NCBI GenBank assembly: GCA_034687125.1
Contig: JAQGBZ010000018.1
Coordinates: 310,001-374,000 of the forward strand
From: Neelides folsomi
Taxonomy: Eukaryota; Arthropoda; Collembola; Neelipleona; Neelidae
DNA: 64,000 nucleotides
Direction: 5' to 3'
The stretch's first letter is position 1; every line of letters starts with the position of its first letter. Below the pieces are notes generated by a model, which was given only the letters and a program-made list of their open reading frames with translations, had not been told where the DNA came from and did not search any database. Positions 39,113 to 50,390 of the stretch are shown piece after piece. The translations under genes and the position numbers were made by a program.

Positions 39113-40751
39113 TAGAAGAGGAAAAGAGAAAGAAAAAAGTAGGAGAAAGGAAGTGCTTCGAGACGGCTCACATTCCTCCTCTATGGGAAACCATTTTGTA
39201 TTCCATAAAAGCCTTTTCTTATAGAGCTCTCGCTTCACTCTCGGTCCTGACTTTTGAAGTTACTAGTCTCGGCTCCTACATATTTATTACTCCTCTAATT
39301 TATTGCTCAAGGAGGGAAGAAAGAGTAAAAGCGAAATGCAAATGTGCGCGTAGTAAAATTAAAAAATATGGATTTCATATTCCCATTATGTATTTTAATT
39401 ATATTTTTTCTAACTTGTTTTATTTGTACAGTTATTTCAAAAGGCAATAATATGTGTAATTTAATATTTTGCATGTATGGTTTTAAGGATAATAATGTCA
39501 TTTTTATTACTCGTTGTTCTTTTAATAAATGCCAATTGCAGAATGTAGAAAACGCTATACAGATAGTATGCATCACTTCTAAACGGGCCGTATATCATGA
39601 AAGTTTTGTACATTTACACTTGGGTTCCTTTTTTATAATGCGACAGTAAAAAGCAAAGCATGAATCAAAAAAGAAAAGATTCGATAATAAATGTAGTTGA
39701 AAAGAAGCACAATGAAGTTATCGTATCTCGTATCTTGTTATGGTAAGCGAGTGCAAAGGAAGTCCTTGAGTCTTTGACTTTTATTTAATCTCGGGGACAA
39801 GTCGGGATTCGGGATTGAAGGAGAATTGGGTCTTTTACACAGAGAAAGGACCATCTGATGGATCTTGCCAGCGGCTATTATTGCGACACTCGCCCCTTAT
39901 CTTGGACCATTTGGATGGATGTTGGGAGCAGCAAGGTTAATCATCCTACGGTGTCTTTCACTCTCCTCATCATTTTCCTGCTTTCCATCACATCATGCAT
40001 AATTGAAAGGGGAATGGGTTTGAGGTGATTAGAGAAGCCTCGAAAATGACTTCCAAGGGACTCTTTTTTTCCTAAGCTCTCCAACATGGTCCCCATTGGA
40101 AATTGAATGAGAGGAGAGATGAGGCTATTTCCCATTTGAGCTCATCCATACAGACACAAGCCGTCGGTCTATTGTAGTGTCGGGAGAATGAGTAGCAGTC
40201 AAGCGGCAGCAGGCGCTCAAATCTTCAATCCTCCGAGCTGGAACTTCTTATATAAACTTTTCTCCTGAGTTATGGCTCAGACTTCCCTACAATCCAACGA
40301 TGAGAGTGTGGAGATGAGCCGGAATGTAAGGAAGTTCAGGGTTTCCCAGAGAGAGAGAGAAGAGAACTGCAGGGTATCAGAGACGCGGCTTCCCAGAAGA
40401 TCACTTTTGTATATACGGCCTTTTACTTACGTAAAGAGGAATATTAGGGCGTTGGGTGGAGAACGGGGTATTTATATCTAGGTCTTCTTCGGGGAGATTG
40501 GTAGCTGCAGTTGTCGAAAGCGTGCCGTCGTGGAGCTCTCTGCTCGTGGCTCCCGGACTCCGACTCCGAGATCAATAGAGGAAAAGGGCCAGGTGACCGA
40601 CTCAGACGGCTTTCCCCACTACTGCTCATTCCCCCGCCCTTGCACATACGAGAAGGACCCATTGGCAACAATATCGTTTGATACACACACACATATGCTT
40701 TTTAGACACTTGACCAATTCTCATTCTTCTTTTTATTTGGTTCTCAGTAGA
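39113..40751. other. Intergenic region with a TATA-box candidate
   Basis: No exon is supported. The segment 39,344-39,649 is open for 101 codons with a hydrophobic start, but it overlaps the likely 3' UTR of the preceding gene and has no family features. TATATAAA at 40249-40256 is the best TATA box in the window. It lies about 500 bp upstream of the TIGAR-like start codon and may mark its transcription start, with a long 5' UTR containing upstream ATGs. Confidence 0.4.
40249..40256 (+). promoter_or_regulatory. TATA-box candidate upstream of the TIGAR-like gene
   Basis: TATATAAA exact consensus followed by a TCAGAC initiator-like site about 20 bp later. Position relative to the downstream gene is reasonable only if the 5' UTR is about 480 nt or contains an intron. 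In AT-rich DNA such matches are common, so confidence is low. Confidence 0.25.
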
Positions 40752-43107
40752 ATGTCAACGATCACGCTCGTGAGGCAGTAAGTATTTTCCTCATTGTCCT
40801 TTCTTTCACCCTTTCGTCAATCACAAGTCGGACTTGGTCACGAGCCCGACTTTATCTTTTTCCATTTTTTCCATGATTTTCATTGTGTGCAAAATGTTTT
40901 TTTGTTTCTTTTCATTAGTGGAGAAACGAAGCTCAACCGAGCTAAGGTTGTTCAGTCAAGGACTCCTGGCGAGCTTACAGAACGAGGCATTTTGATGGTA
41001 AGAAATATTTTATTAACGATATTTCTCTTAATTCATCACATTTGATTATTTTTTGAATCATGGGGTAATTGTTCTCAAATGTCACTTTGACATTCAACCA
41101 TTGGAAGATGATAACCTCTAAAATAAAACTTTGGACAGATTCGCATGATATCGTCCAGTAATCACTATTTATAACACTTATTCAAGTGAAACTTCAGCAG
41201 ACACACTTGTTAATTTGCTCATATTCAAACTTAAACGTAACTAATAAACATGCACTTATCTAATATTAATCACACTTAAAATTATATGACTTTCATTTAT
41301 TATTCGAGTAAGTACTGCAGTACTACATACTTACATAGTTCTACTACACTTTAATTGCATAGATTTGTAAAATTTTAAGTAATTTTAATTCATAATAAAT
41401 TAATTTACAAATGTATATGGTATATATTAGGGATACATACATACATAAAATGTCAGGATGCGTTTATATTTAATTCACTGAGGGTTTGTTTTGGTAATTT
41501 ATTAATATGTTTAGAATAATTTTTGTACATTTCATAAATATTCAAAAACCTTTTGATTTTAATGATTGTTTGTTTAATTTAAAAAAGCTATTCTTCTAAT
41601 TAATGTGATGTTTATCTTAATTTCAGGCTCAAGCTCTTGGCAAGTTCCTTGAGGAAGAAACCTTCACCAGGGTATACACAAGCGACTTGAAGAGATGCCA
41701 CGACACAACTCTAAACATTCTCGGACAGCTCAAGAAGCCTTGTCCAGAAATACAACTCGACGAAGTTCTTCGTGAGCGGGTATACCATCACAAGAATTTC
41801 ATTCACAAAAACTAACATGATAATGGGAATATTTTAATGCCTTAATTACAATTTAACTTCTTTTACTTGCGTCACGAAATGGATAATTTGTACTAATTAT
41901 GTTTCCAATAAGTTTTGAAATCTGAATAGCAGCTATAACACTTGCTACATTCATAAAATGTAAAAATACTCTTACTTTAAGTAGAATTAAGTAGTATTTT
42001 TATATAATGTAATAATATTTATGTACAGATATACTTGTATTACATAAAGTAAAGATAATTACAGTGTATTTTTAAATGTACGAATTTAGAGTAAACCTAC
42101 TTTTACTAACGAACAATAAGATAGTCAATATATTGTATCTTATACCATCATACCTACGTTTATACTATCTTGTAGTACGAATACAACGGGCATATCTCAA
42201 TACTTTCGTCTAGCCCAAGGATCTTGGAATTTAATTACTAGACACTTAAATTGGATTTGTATGTACTTTTGTTATAAGTATTATACTGATACTCGTATTA
42301 TGTAAAAATAACTTTTAGTATGTATACATATTGTATGCATGTATATAATGTGTATTGTTTTTATGGCAGGATTACGGAGATTTAGAGTTTCATCCGGGAC
42401 AGTTAGTAATCGACATCATCAATAAGACAGGACTTCCTTGCCATGCTATACCCATTCCAGGAGGCGAGACATACGAAGCTACAAAGAAAAGATGTGCAAA
42501 ATTCTTCGGAGTGCGACATTTCAACTTTTCATTTCCTCAATTACTTATTCGAATATAAAAACTTAAGGACAAGGATGACTACTTGATTCAACTTTATTTA
42601 TATTCTCAATTCTAATAAAATACCTATTTGCAAATATACTGATAGTTATCAGCTCTAGTTAATTTCCATTTCTTTGAATAAGCAATAAAGTAGGGAGGGT
42701 TTTTGCAATAAAAATGTAAAAGTTGAATACAGAACATCCTTATCTTTATACCATTAGCCGCTAATAATGATGATATTTATGATAATGAAAGTCGGTAAAT
42801 ACCAATTTTACGCTATCTTTTTCAGGAACTTTGCAAAGTAGCGGATGCAGGAGATGGAAAAGAAAATATCCTTGTCGTTTCCCACGGCACTTGGATTCAA
42901 TGCTTACTTGACTATCTCATGGAGTCGACGGTTGCGTTCCAACTTACCAACCTCAACGAGAATGACGTTCTCAACAAGACGCTTGATAACACCGGAAGAA
43001 CCAAGTTCCACATTCACAAGGCATCCCAAGACATTTCCAAGAAAAGGGAAATTAATTTCTTCTGCGTCTACGACCGAACTCACCTCAAAGGCATCCCAGA
43101 CTCCTAA
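40752..43107 (+). CDS. TIGAR: TIGAR-like fructose-2,6-bisphosphatase / histidine phosphatase
   Basis: Exons 40752-40777, 40919-40997, 41627-41779, 42370-42510 and 42826-43107 give 226 residues. It belongs to the phosphoglycerate-mutase/histidine phosphatase family. The split first exons join to give the catalytic RHGET at residues 8-12; TSDLKRCHDT (second Arg), PGGETYE (acid) and the second catalytic His in VVSHGTWIQ are all present. TIGAR lowers fructose-2,6-bisphosphate and diverts glucose to the pentose phosphate pathway. TIGAR is preferred over phosphoglycerate mutase or PGAM5 because of its short length, GELTERG, and absence of a membrane anchor. The intron 4 donor (GGA|GTGCGA) is weak, and three introns exceed 300 bp. 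Confidence 0.82.
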
Positions 43108-45323
43108 ACAACACTTCATCACTCCATGATCCTTCAGCGTACCTTCAATTGACGAAAACTGAGACTTATTTTCAGACATGTAAACTTTAAAGTATTCCTA
43201 ATGCAATTGAAAATTTAAAAGTGCAATATATTCATTATAAAATATACAATTATATCATAAATAATCAAGCTAATAAATAGAATACATTTAATTCATTCAA
43301 AGCATCAAAGTCGAGAAATTTGCTTCGCTTTTATTTACTATGCTCCTAAAATTTGATTGTTACAATACAAGTATTACTTAATTAATTTATGGTTTAACTT
43401 TTAAGTTTCTTAATGGTAATTAATTGTAATATTATAAATACATATACCTACCTAAACTAAATATATTCACGCATGTATGGTATGTATGTATTTGTATTTA
43501 GGTGGAGTGTGTATATAGTGAATTTTCTTTATCAATTTAATTTTACTAAAACTGTCCTTCAATCTTTATTTCCGAGATTCTCTGTGCGTAGATGGGAATT
43601 TCCGTATTACTAAACTGTCAGGATGAGTATGTGATATGCATAATAAATTTCTTTGGTTTATGAGGGTCTTTCTGTGGACGCGAAAGCCGTGAAAGGAGGG
43701 AAAGAAGCGTGTGGGATTTGTTTTTATTTCCTTTACAAGTCAGTAGGTAGAAAAGTCAAAATGCGGGTTCCAAAGTGAGGATTATGAATGGGTGCCGTTG
43801 TGGGTCGAGGCGGGGAAGGATTGAGGCATTATTTCACATTTGGGGAAAGATAGGAGCCATGAAATTAGATTACCTCATTCATCCAACCTCTAATCTTGAG
43901 ACGTAGTGCGGAGCGTCTCAGACAGACTCACCCAGCTCCCAAATCCCGGACACGGTGTATAATATATGAAAAACTCGTCGTCGGAAAAGTCTAATTTTGG
44001 GAATAGGGCGAAACATGCGCAAGGTGCCTCAAATTCAATTTCGACAGAATGAACTTTTATCTTCTTCAACTCTCAATTTCATATCCTTTCTCACATTTGC
44101 CCTTCTTTATCTTCATGAATTTGACGGAGGGCGGAAGTGAGATTCCGCCTTCATCCTCCAACTCAAATCTTTTCCAATTTAGCGGAAGAGCTGGAGCATG
44201 AAATTCTTTCTCCCCAAATATTCTACCTCACTTATCCTCTTCATTATACCTTCCAATTTCCATACTCATAAATACTCCTCCTATACCTTCTAAGTTCCAA
44301 CTTCAATTCGCGATAAGAATAACCAATAAGATCATTCATTTAAGCCACAACATTGAGGATAAGGAAAGTGCGGCTTGAATTTATTTTTTATTTCGCCAGC
44401 TTTGCCAGATAGGATTTATATTTTTGTCTCCTAAACCCCACGCAGATGATGGAGACATTAAAAATATTTTTTGTTCAAGGCCTCCATTGTCTTGGATGGG
44501 TCGGGATAGAGCTCCTCTGTGTATGTTGAGAGTTTATGAGCGGCGGGAGGTGGATTGGGAGTTTCGGGAGCCAAGACAAGTTGTCGGGAGTGAGAAGGAG
44601 GAAAAAGAAGAACCACATCCTCTCTGCCACCCGAATCGATCGGAGGGAATGGGCAGGCCCAGAAGTTTTCTACACATGTCAGCTCCTAAGGAGGCAGTGA
44701 AGTTATAAGAATTTGTCCAGTCTCACCCTCAACCTTTCATTATTTCAATAAGACATTTCTTCTTCGTGAGATCTTCCTTTTTAATTAACCCAAACCTTTA
44801 TTTTCCCCGTTAAGGGGAATTTGAACATTTAAATTCCAGTCACTCTTGTGAAGAGACAACTCACAAATAAATCCAATCATCTCGGCCTTTATTGGAAGTG
44901 AAGAAGAAGAATTGTTTATTATCAACGTAACGAGAGATATGCCGTCTCTTGTATTGATCTCTATCTCCACCTGTAAAACTTTTCTTGTGTTTCAATAATC
45001 ACATTCGTATTTCTTATTGAGTATTAAAGAATGAATTTTAAAAATCAAGATTAAGTTCAAAATTTTTTAAAATATTTGAGGAATATAAAATACACGAGAT
45101 CTACAAAAGCAAAAGGAGTTGTACGAAAAATGTATTAACAGAGTTTTTCACTCTCACTTTCCTTTATACAAACGAGATTGGTCCTTTTGAAAACACCTGA
45201 AAGTGAAAAAAGGAAGATTTCGTGTTCGATAAGTATTACGTTATTGACAGTCAAGAGATTAAAGAAGATAATGATCGTCTCCATCGGTTTTGTATATTGA
45301 GCCTTTTGTGATCTTGAATCAAA
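43108..45323. other. Non-coding stretch between TIGAR-like and GNB5 genes
   Basis: About 2.2 kb. The first half is AT-rich, and 43,700-44,700 is more GC-balanced with purine-rich patches. A 94-codon frame at 44,424-44,708 has no family resemblance or splice context. No repeats with long arms seen. It probably contains the GNB5 promoter and 5' UTR. Confidence 0.5.
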
Positions 45324-48151
45324 ATGAGTGTCGACACAACTACGAAGATTGACACTCCGGCCGAGAGCATTGAGGCCCTTGCAAAAGAAGCAGAAGCCCT
45401 TAAATCAAAGCTCGAAGAAGAGAGACAGAAACTCAACGATGTTGCATGTGAGAATAACATTCTACTCCGCCTCCCTATTTTATCTCATTTTCAAACCAAA
45501 GAATCCATTTTTACATTTCCACGACTCTTCGACTTACAGACTTACACCATAAATCTCTACTTTTATTATCTCTTGAAACTTTGCCAGCGTATGATTCTTT
45601 TATCAAATTATTCTATAGATTCATTTTTATACTCTTTGGAAGTTGAGCCATTATTGATAAATTAAATACAGATGCCAATTTGAATTTGCAATTTTTTCAT
45701 AATTTTAACTGCTCAAAAAAGAGTAAATTCTTAAAGAGTTTTAGCCAGTAAAAAACGAATGTAATAATTGATGAGTTGAGAACATAATTTAATTATAAGT
45801 TAATTTTCTTTTTTATGCTAGTGTCGACGGTAGCACAGAGACTCGAGAACGTTGGGCAATTAAACATTAAACAACGAAGAATTCTCAAGGGGCATCAAGG
45901 AAAAGTACTTTGTGCCGACTGGTCGACAGACAAAAGGCATCTTGTTTCTTCATCTCAAGTATTTATATTTTGGTTGATTCAAATACTAATACTGATAATT
46001 CTGAACTTACATAGCTAATTTACTTACTAACTAACGATAAGTTGAATACTTTCTCTGCTCTTCAAATTGAATTTGATTAAAACCCGTTAGCAATGTGATG
46101 TTTAAACTTTGGTCTAATATAAGATTATGTGAGCCAGTTTATATAAATAATTTACGAGAAGGAAACCGCGTCGTTTCTCACAAACCATGAAACCTTCTTT
46201 TATAGCCTTTAAATCCTCCATGGTTTGGTTACCTTTCACCCACCACATTATTTGATTTAAACTTTAAACAATCGCACCATAAGTCTTTTAGCAGTATTGT
46301 AAATTAGGAGAAATGTATAAATGTGATAATTTTTAGTTATTTAAAAATGATCAATAATTATTAATAATTTATCTCCAGTCCTATATTTATGAGATGTAAG
46401 GCTTAGTTTTCAGTTTATCCAAGTTTTGTTAATTGTTCTTTAATGACTCTGAGAAATTGTTTATTGTGTGAAAAGAACAATTCATAGAATATTTTAGCTG
46501 AGAAAATGGCACGATGAAAGTGATTAAGATATTTTTAAAAGCCAAATGGTTGAATGTGGAGAAACCAACCCAAATTTCTAATTGCCTATAGGACGGGAAA
46601 GTCATAATCTGGGATGCATTCACAACGAACAAAGAGCACGCCTTGGCAATGCCAACGACATGGGTCATGGCTTGCTCTTATGGTCCTTCAGGTTCTGTGA
46701 TCGCTTGCGGGTGAGCTAACAAACTTTCTCCCACCCAATGCGCCAACTTGACGAGTAATTAAATTTTCAGTGGTTTGGATAATAAAGTGACCGTCTACCC
46801 TCTCTCACTCGAGGACGAAGCTACTCAGCGGAAAAAGCCTGTTGGAACTCACACTTCCTACACAGCTTGTTGTACATTCCTTCCCAACTCCGACTACCAG
46901 GCAATAAGACCCTCGATCTCTCAGATTTAACTACTTTATTACCTAATTCCGAATCCGAGGGTGATGCTCGAATTCAGATGATGGGATTTCAAAGTTACAA
47001 TGAGACATTTCCTCCTGAGACTAATAAGATTTAATTAGATTCTGAGTGGGAGTGGTGATAGCACTTGTGCACTCTGGGATGTCGAGTCGGGGTCGAGATT
47101 ACAAAGCTTCCATGGCCACTCCTCGGACGTTATGTCTATGGACCTCGCACCACAAGAAAACGGAAATACTTTTGTTTCAGCGGTAATTCATATTGTCGTT
47201 TTTTAAATATTTTAAATACATTTAGCTTATGCATGAATCAAGTGAAAAGTGCACAGATGTGTTTATTTGATAGAATCTTTGAAAATGATATGAATTTAAC
47301 TGAATTTAACATTCTTTATCAATTTTATAGGGTTGTGACAAGAAAGCTCTCATCTGGGATATGAGGACTGGTCAATGCGTCCAAACATTCGATGGCCACG
47401 ACAGCGATATCAACACAGTAAAGTTCCATCCGAGTGGTGATGCAATTGCTACTGGTTCAGACGACGCAACGGTTGGTCGATAAGAATCTTTTTAAATAAA
47501 TTGATTTCTTTAATAATGTTATTTTTTATAACTTTTAGCATATAATTTAACCTATTTTACTATTTTGAATTTAAACACAATATTATAATCTATTCCCGAG
47601 CAACTTGCGCTCGAGATTTAGAGGCCCTATTAAGTGCATTATTAAAATTCTCAGTTTAGTTAGTAACAATATTTTAATAGTGCACTTGATAGGGCCTCTA
47701 AATCTCGAGCGCAAGTTGCTGGGGAATAGATTATTATTTTTTTATAGGTATTAATTAAAAAAATTTTTGGCAGTGCCGGTTGTATGACTTGAGAGCGGAT
47801 CGAGAAATTGCTGTGTATTCAAAAGAATCCATTATTTTTGGAGTTAATTCTGTGGACTTTTCTCAAAGTGGACGTCTTATGTTTGCTGGCTATTCAGATT
47901 ACACAGTTAACCTTTGGGATACCCTCAAATGCCATAGGATATCCATTCTATATGGCCATGATAACAGGGTCTCTTGCCTCAAAGTCTCTCCTGATGGAAC
48001 AGCTTTCTGCACTGCCTCGTGGGATTCGACCATCAGAGTATAAATTATTACTATTTTGAATAATTTTGAATAATATAAATACTAGAAATTGAAAATGAAT
48101 TATTCATGAATTATTTATATTAAATATTGGGTTTTTCAGGTTTGGGCTTAG
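45324..48151 (+). CDS. GNB5: Guanine nucleotide-binding protein subunit beta-5
   Basis: Exons 45324-45447, 45822-45958, 46592-46710, 46771-46900, 47039-47182, 47331-47471, 47774-48037 and 48140-48151 give 356 residues, the length of the short human isoform. An N-terminal coiled coil ([20 protein letters not shown]) precedes seven WD40 blades (for example [61 protein letters not shown]), ending in VWA from a 12-bp last exon. [15 protein letters not shown] and YSKESIIFG are diagnostic of beta-5, which pairs with R7-family RGS proteins to speed G-alpha-i/o deactivation in neurons. The intron after exon 4 begins with GC instead of GT. The intron after exon 6 carries a long fold-back element. Confidence 0.96.
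47585..47734. mobile_element. TA-flanked fold-back element 4, in GNB5 intron 6
   Basis: Arms of about 65 nt pair almost perfectly: left 47585-47650, right 47671-47734, with a loop near 20 nt. Inside the TA pair (47591-47592 and 47727-47728) the termini are TTCCCGAGCAACTTGCG and CGCAAGTTGCTGGGGAA. Pairing continues about 6 nt outside the TA, so the TA flanks may lie within the repeat and not be a target duplication. It fills half of the 302-bp intron 47472-47773. MITE-like by structure; a long transcribed hairpin is expected in the GNB5 pre-mRNA. Confidence 0.68.
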
Positions 48152-49248
48152 TCGAAGACAAGAACGATGAATCTAGAGGGAACATTTTTCACAAACATAT
48201 ACGTTTATATACAAAAACCAAGTCTTTTATGTTTAGTTTAATCATGAAGCAAAATATATTCAAATTATGTTATTGAATCACATTCGTTTTTAGTTGTAGG
48301 TATAATACTCAAGATAGATAGAGTTCACTATTTCTTATGTTATGTCAAACTACATAATATCCATATAAGACCTGATTTATAGTTTACCCGTAAACTCCTG
48401 TTTAATAGGGATTACGAGTTGATATTAAACATGAACAGTGAACTCTAATATTGAACATTCAAAATGAACTCAAAGTACACAAGTTTACTGTTTACCTAAT
48501 ATACTTAAAGTTAGTTATTCATAATGACAATTATGAAAATGCTTTAATAATCATAATTGGTAGCTCAGATTTAACCAGAAAGAGAATCTCCTATCGTATA
48601 AAAATTATGTAGTTGTAGATAGGAAATGGTTAGATTGAAATTAATATTATTGAATATGTACAATATATCAAATACGATATACTTATGTAAATAATTAAGA
48701 ATTGTTAATTTAAACTTATTATTAGGAACTATGAAGTATTTAAAACTATAAATAAATTATATGAATTGTATTTATGTTCTGGATGACTACATATGTAAAT
48801 AAATATAAGCAATGATGTTAATCGTATTATAAAATGCCAACTGAATCTAAAAGTATAATATTATGATTCCTAAGATAAGTTTAGTTAAATAAGCTTTATA
48901 ACTGTTCAAGTATTTCAACATTATTTGTTTGAAACGAGTTAGAACAAATCATCTACAATCTATCAACCTGAATAGCGCTAACTTATTGTAAACAATTTGG
49001 TACAATCACCATATTTGTGCGTAATAATGAAAATAAAATATTATATCAATTTGTTTGGACTTTCTAAATTCTCACACATAGTATTGTTTAAAGTGAATAA
49101 AATTTAACAAATTTTAATGAAGAATTTGAAAGAAAGTTTGAAAGAAAAGAAAAAAACATAATTTTACCAATAAAAAGTTTTATTTCAAAGAATCAGTTTT
49201 GGGAATTGGGTCCAAATTAATATTATGTATACTGAGCTTGAAACATCT
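48152..49248. other. Tail-to-tail intergenic region, GNB5 and PSMB6
   Basis: AT-rich, about 1.1 kb, between two convergent genes. Several AATAAA sites on both strands can serve as polyadenylation signals. No coding frame or long repeat seen. Confidence 0.55.
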
Positions 49249-50390
49249 TCAACCTTCCCAGAATCTCGGGAGCTTATCGCCCAAAACAACTCTTCGCTCG
49301 ATTCCTTCATTCGTGATGATTCCCAGACGGACGACTCCACCACTGGAACCATCTCGGGACATTGCAAGAGACAAAGCTGAAATTTGAAATAGGCGATTTT
49401 AACAAAGTTTTCAACTCGTTCCAACTTCAAGCCCATGATAGTGGCAATTGATATAAAAATCTCTTACTGTTCGTGACAAAATTGGCGCACTCTTCTTTTG
49501 TCATTCCCTCTTTGAAGTTGGCATCGACGTAACCATAGACGTAAGTTGATCCAGAGCCTCCAATTGAGACCGGCTGTCTGACGAGCATGCCTCCAATTGG
49601 AATCGAGTACACCTGCCCACCTTTAATGCTGTCCCAACCAGCAACAATTATTCCAGCGGACATGGAGTCACGGTAGTTGTAACAAATGTCCTTAAACACC
49701 TGCGCTGCAGACCGAACGAGTGCCTCCTGTCCCGTTGAAATCCTGTAATCGATAATCAATATGTAGGGAAATATAACCATCTTTAGAATATAAATAAATA
49801 ATTTTGTATAAATTTTACTCGTGGAATTCCAAGTGATAGGTGACGATGTCCGCAATAGCTTGCGTATCAGCGGCTGACCCAGAACGACAGCAGTATATTT
49901 TATCCGTAACTCGGGTCAATTTGTCTGTCACACGGTTTGCGACGTAAGATCTGTTAAAATCATCATCATTAATTAAGATATAAGAGTAAAGATAAGATAT
50001 TTGATTAAATAATTTTCTCTAGAAATTTATAATATATAAATCACATAGATGACTTGTAAGTTAAAATTAATAAAATAATTATAGTAAAATTGCAATTATT
50101 CCGAATGTGAATTTAATCAGAAAATAGAATTAATAGGTAATCATGCCCAGTTGTTGTTCGAGAATCTGCTCCAATGATAACCCCCCCATTAAATTCGACG
50201 GCCATGATAGATGTCTAAATAAGATTAGAAACGATTAATTTGACATTATTTAAGAAATGATCAAACAAAATTATTTAATTTTTCACTGAAAGTTAAAACT
50301 TACGCCGGTCAAATGCTTAGCATCCATCCAATCTGCTTCGCCGATGAGGGAAGCACCCGAAGTAAAATGATTTCCTTCGTACGTGTCCAT
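49249..50390 (-). CDS. PSMB6: 20S proteasome subunit beta-1 (PSMB6, caspase-like site)
   Basis: Minus-strand exons 50390-50304, 50214-50147, 49950-49819, 49742-49468 and 49376-49249 give 229 residues. Exon 1 encodes exactly the 29-residue propeptide ending ..KHLTG. The mature chain begins at the first codon of exon 2 with the catalytic Thr1 ([11 protein letters not shown]). Asp17 (GADSRTTTG) and Lys33 (VTDKLT) are in place, as are [33 protein letters not shown] and [10 protein letters not shown]. The C-terminus is [11 protein letters not shown]. This subunit carries the post-acidic (caspase-like) activity of the core proteasome. Intron 2 begins GC (ACTGG|GCATGA), needed to join ACT GG to A TCT TAC. 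Confidence 0.95.

Noticed and set aside
39344-39649. 101-codon frame with a hydrophobic start downstream of the Thr-rich gene
   Set aside because: Probable 3' UTR; no family features, and AT-rich codon content with no splice or promoter context.
44424-44708. 94-codon frame before GNB5
   Set aside because: Composition-driven charged sequence in a purine-rich block; no recognisable domain.
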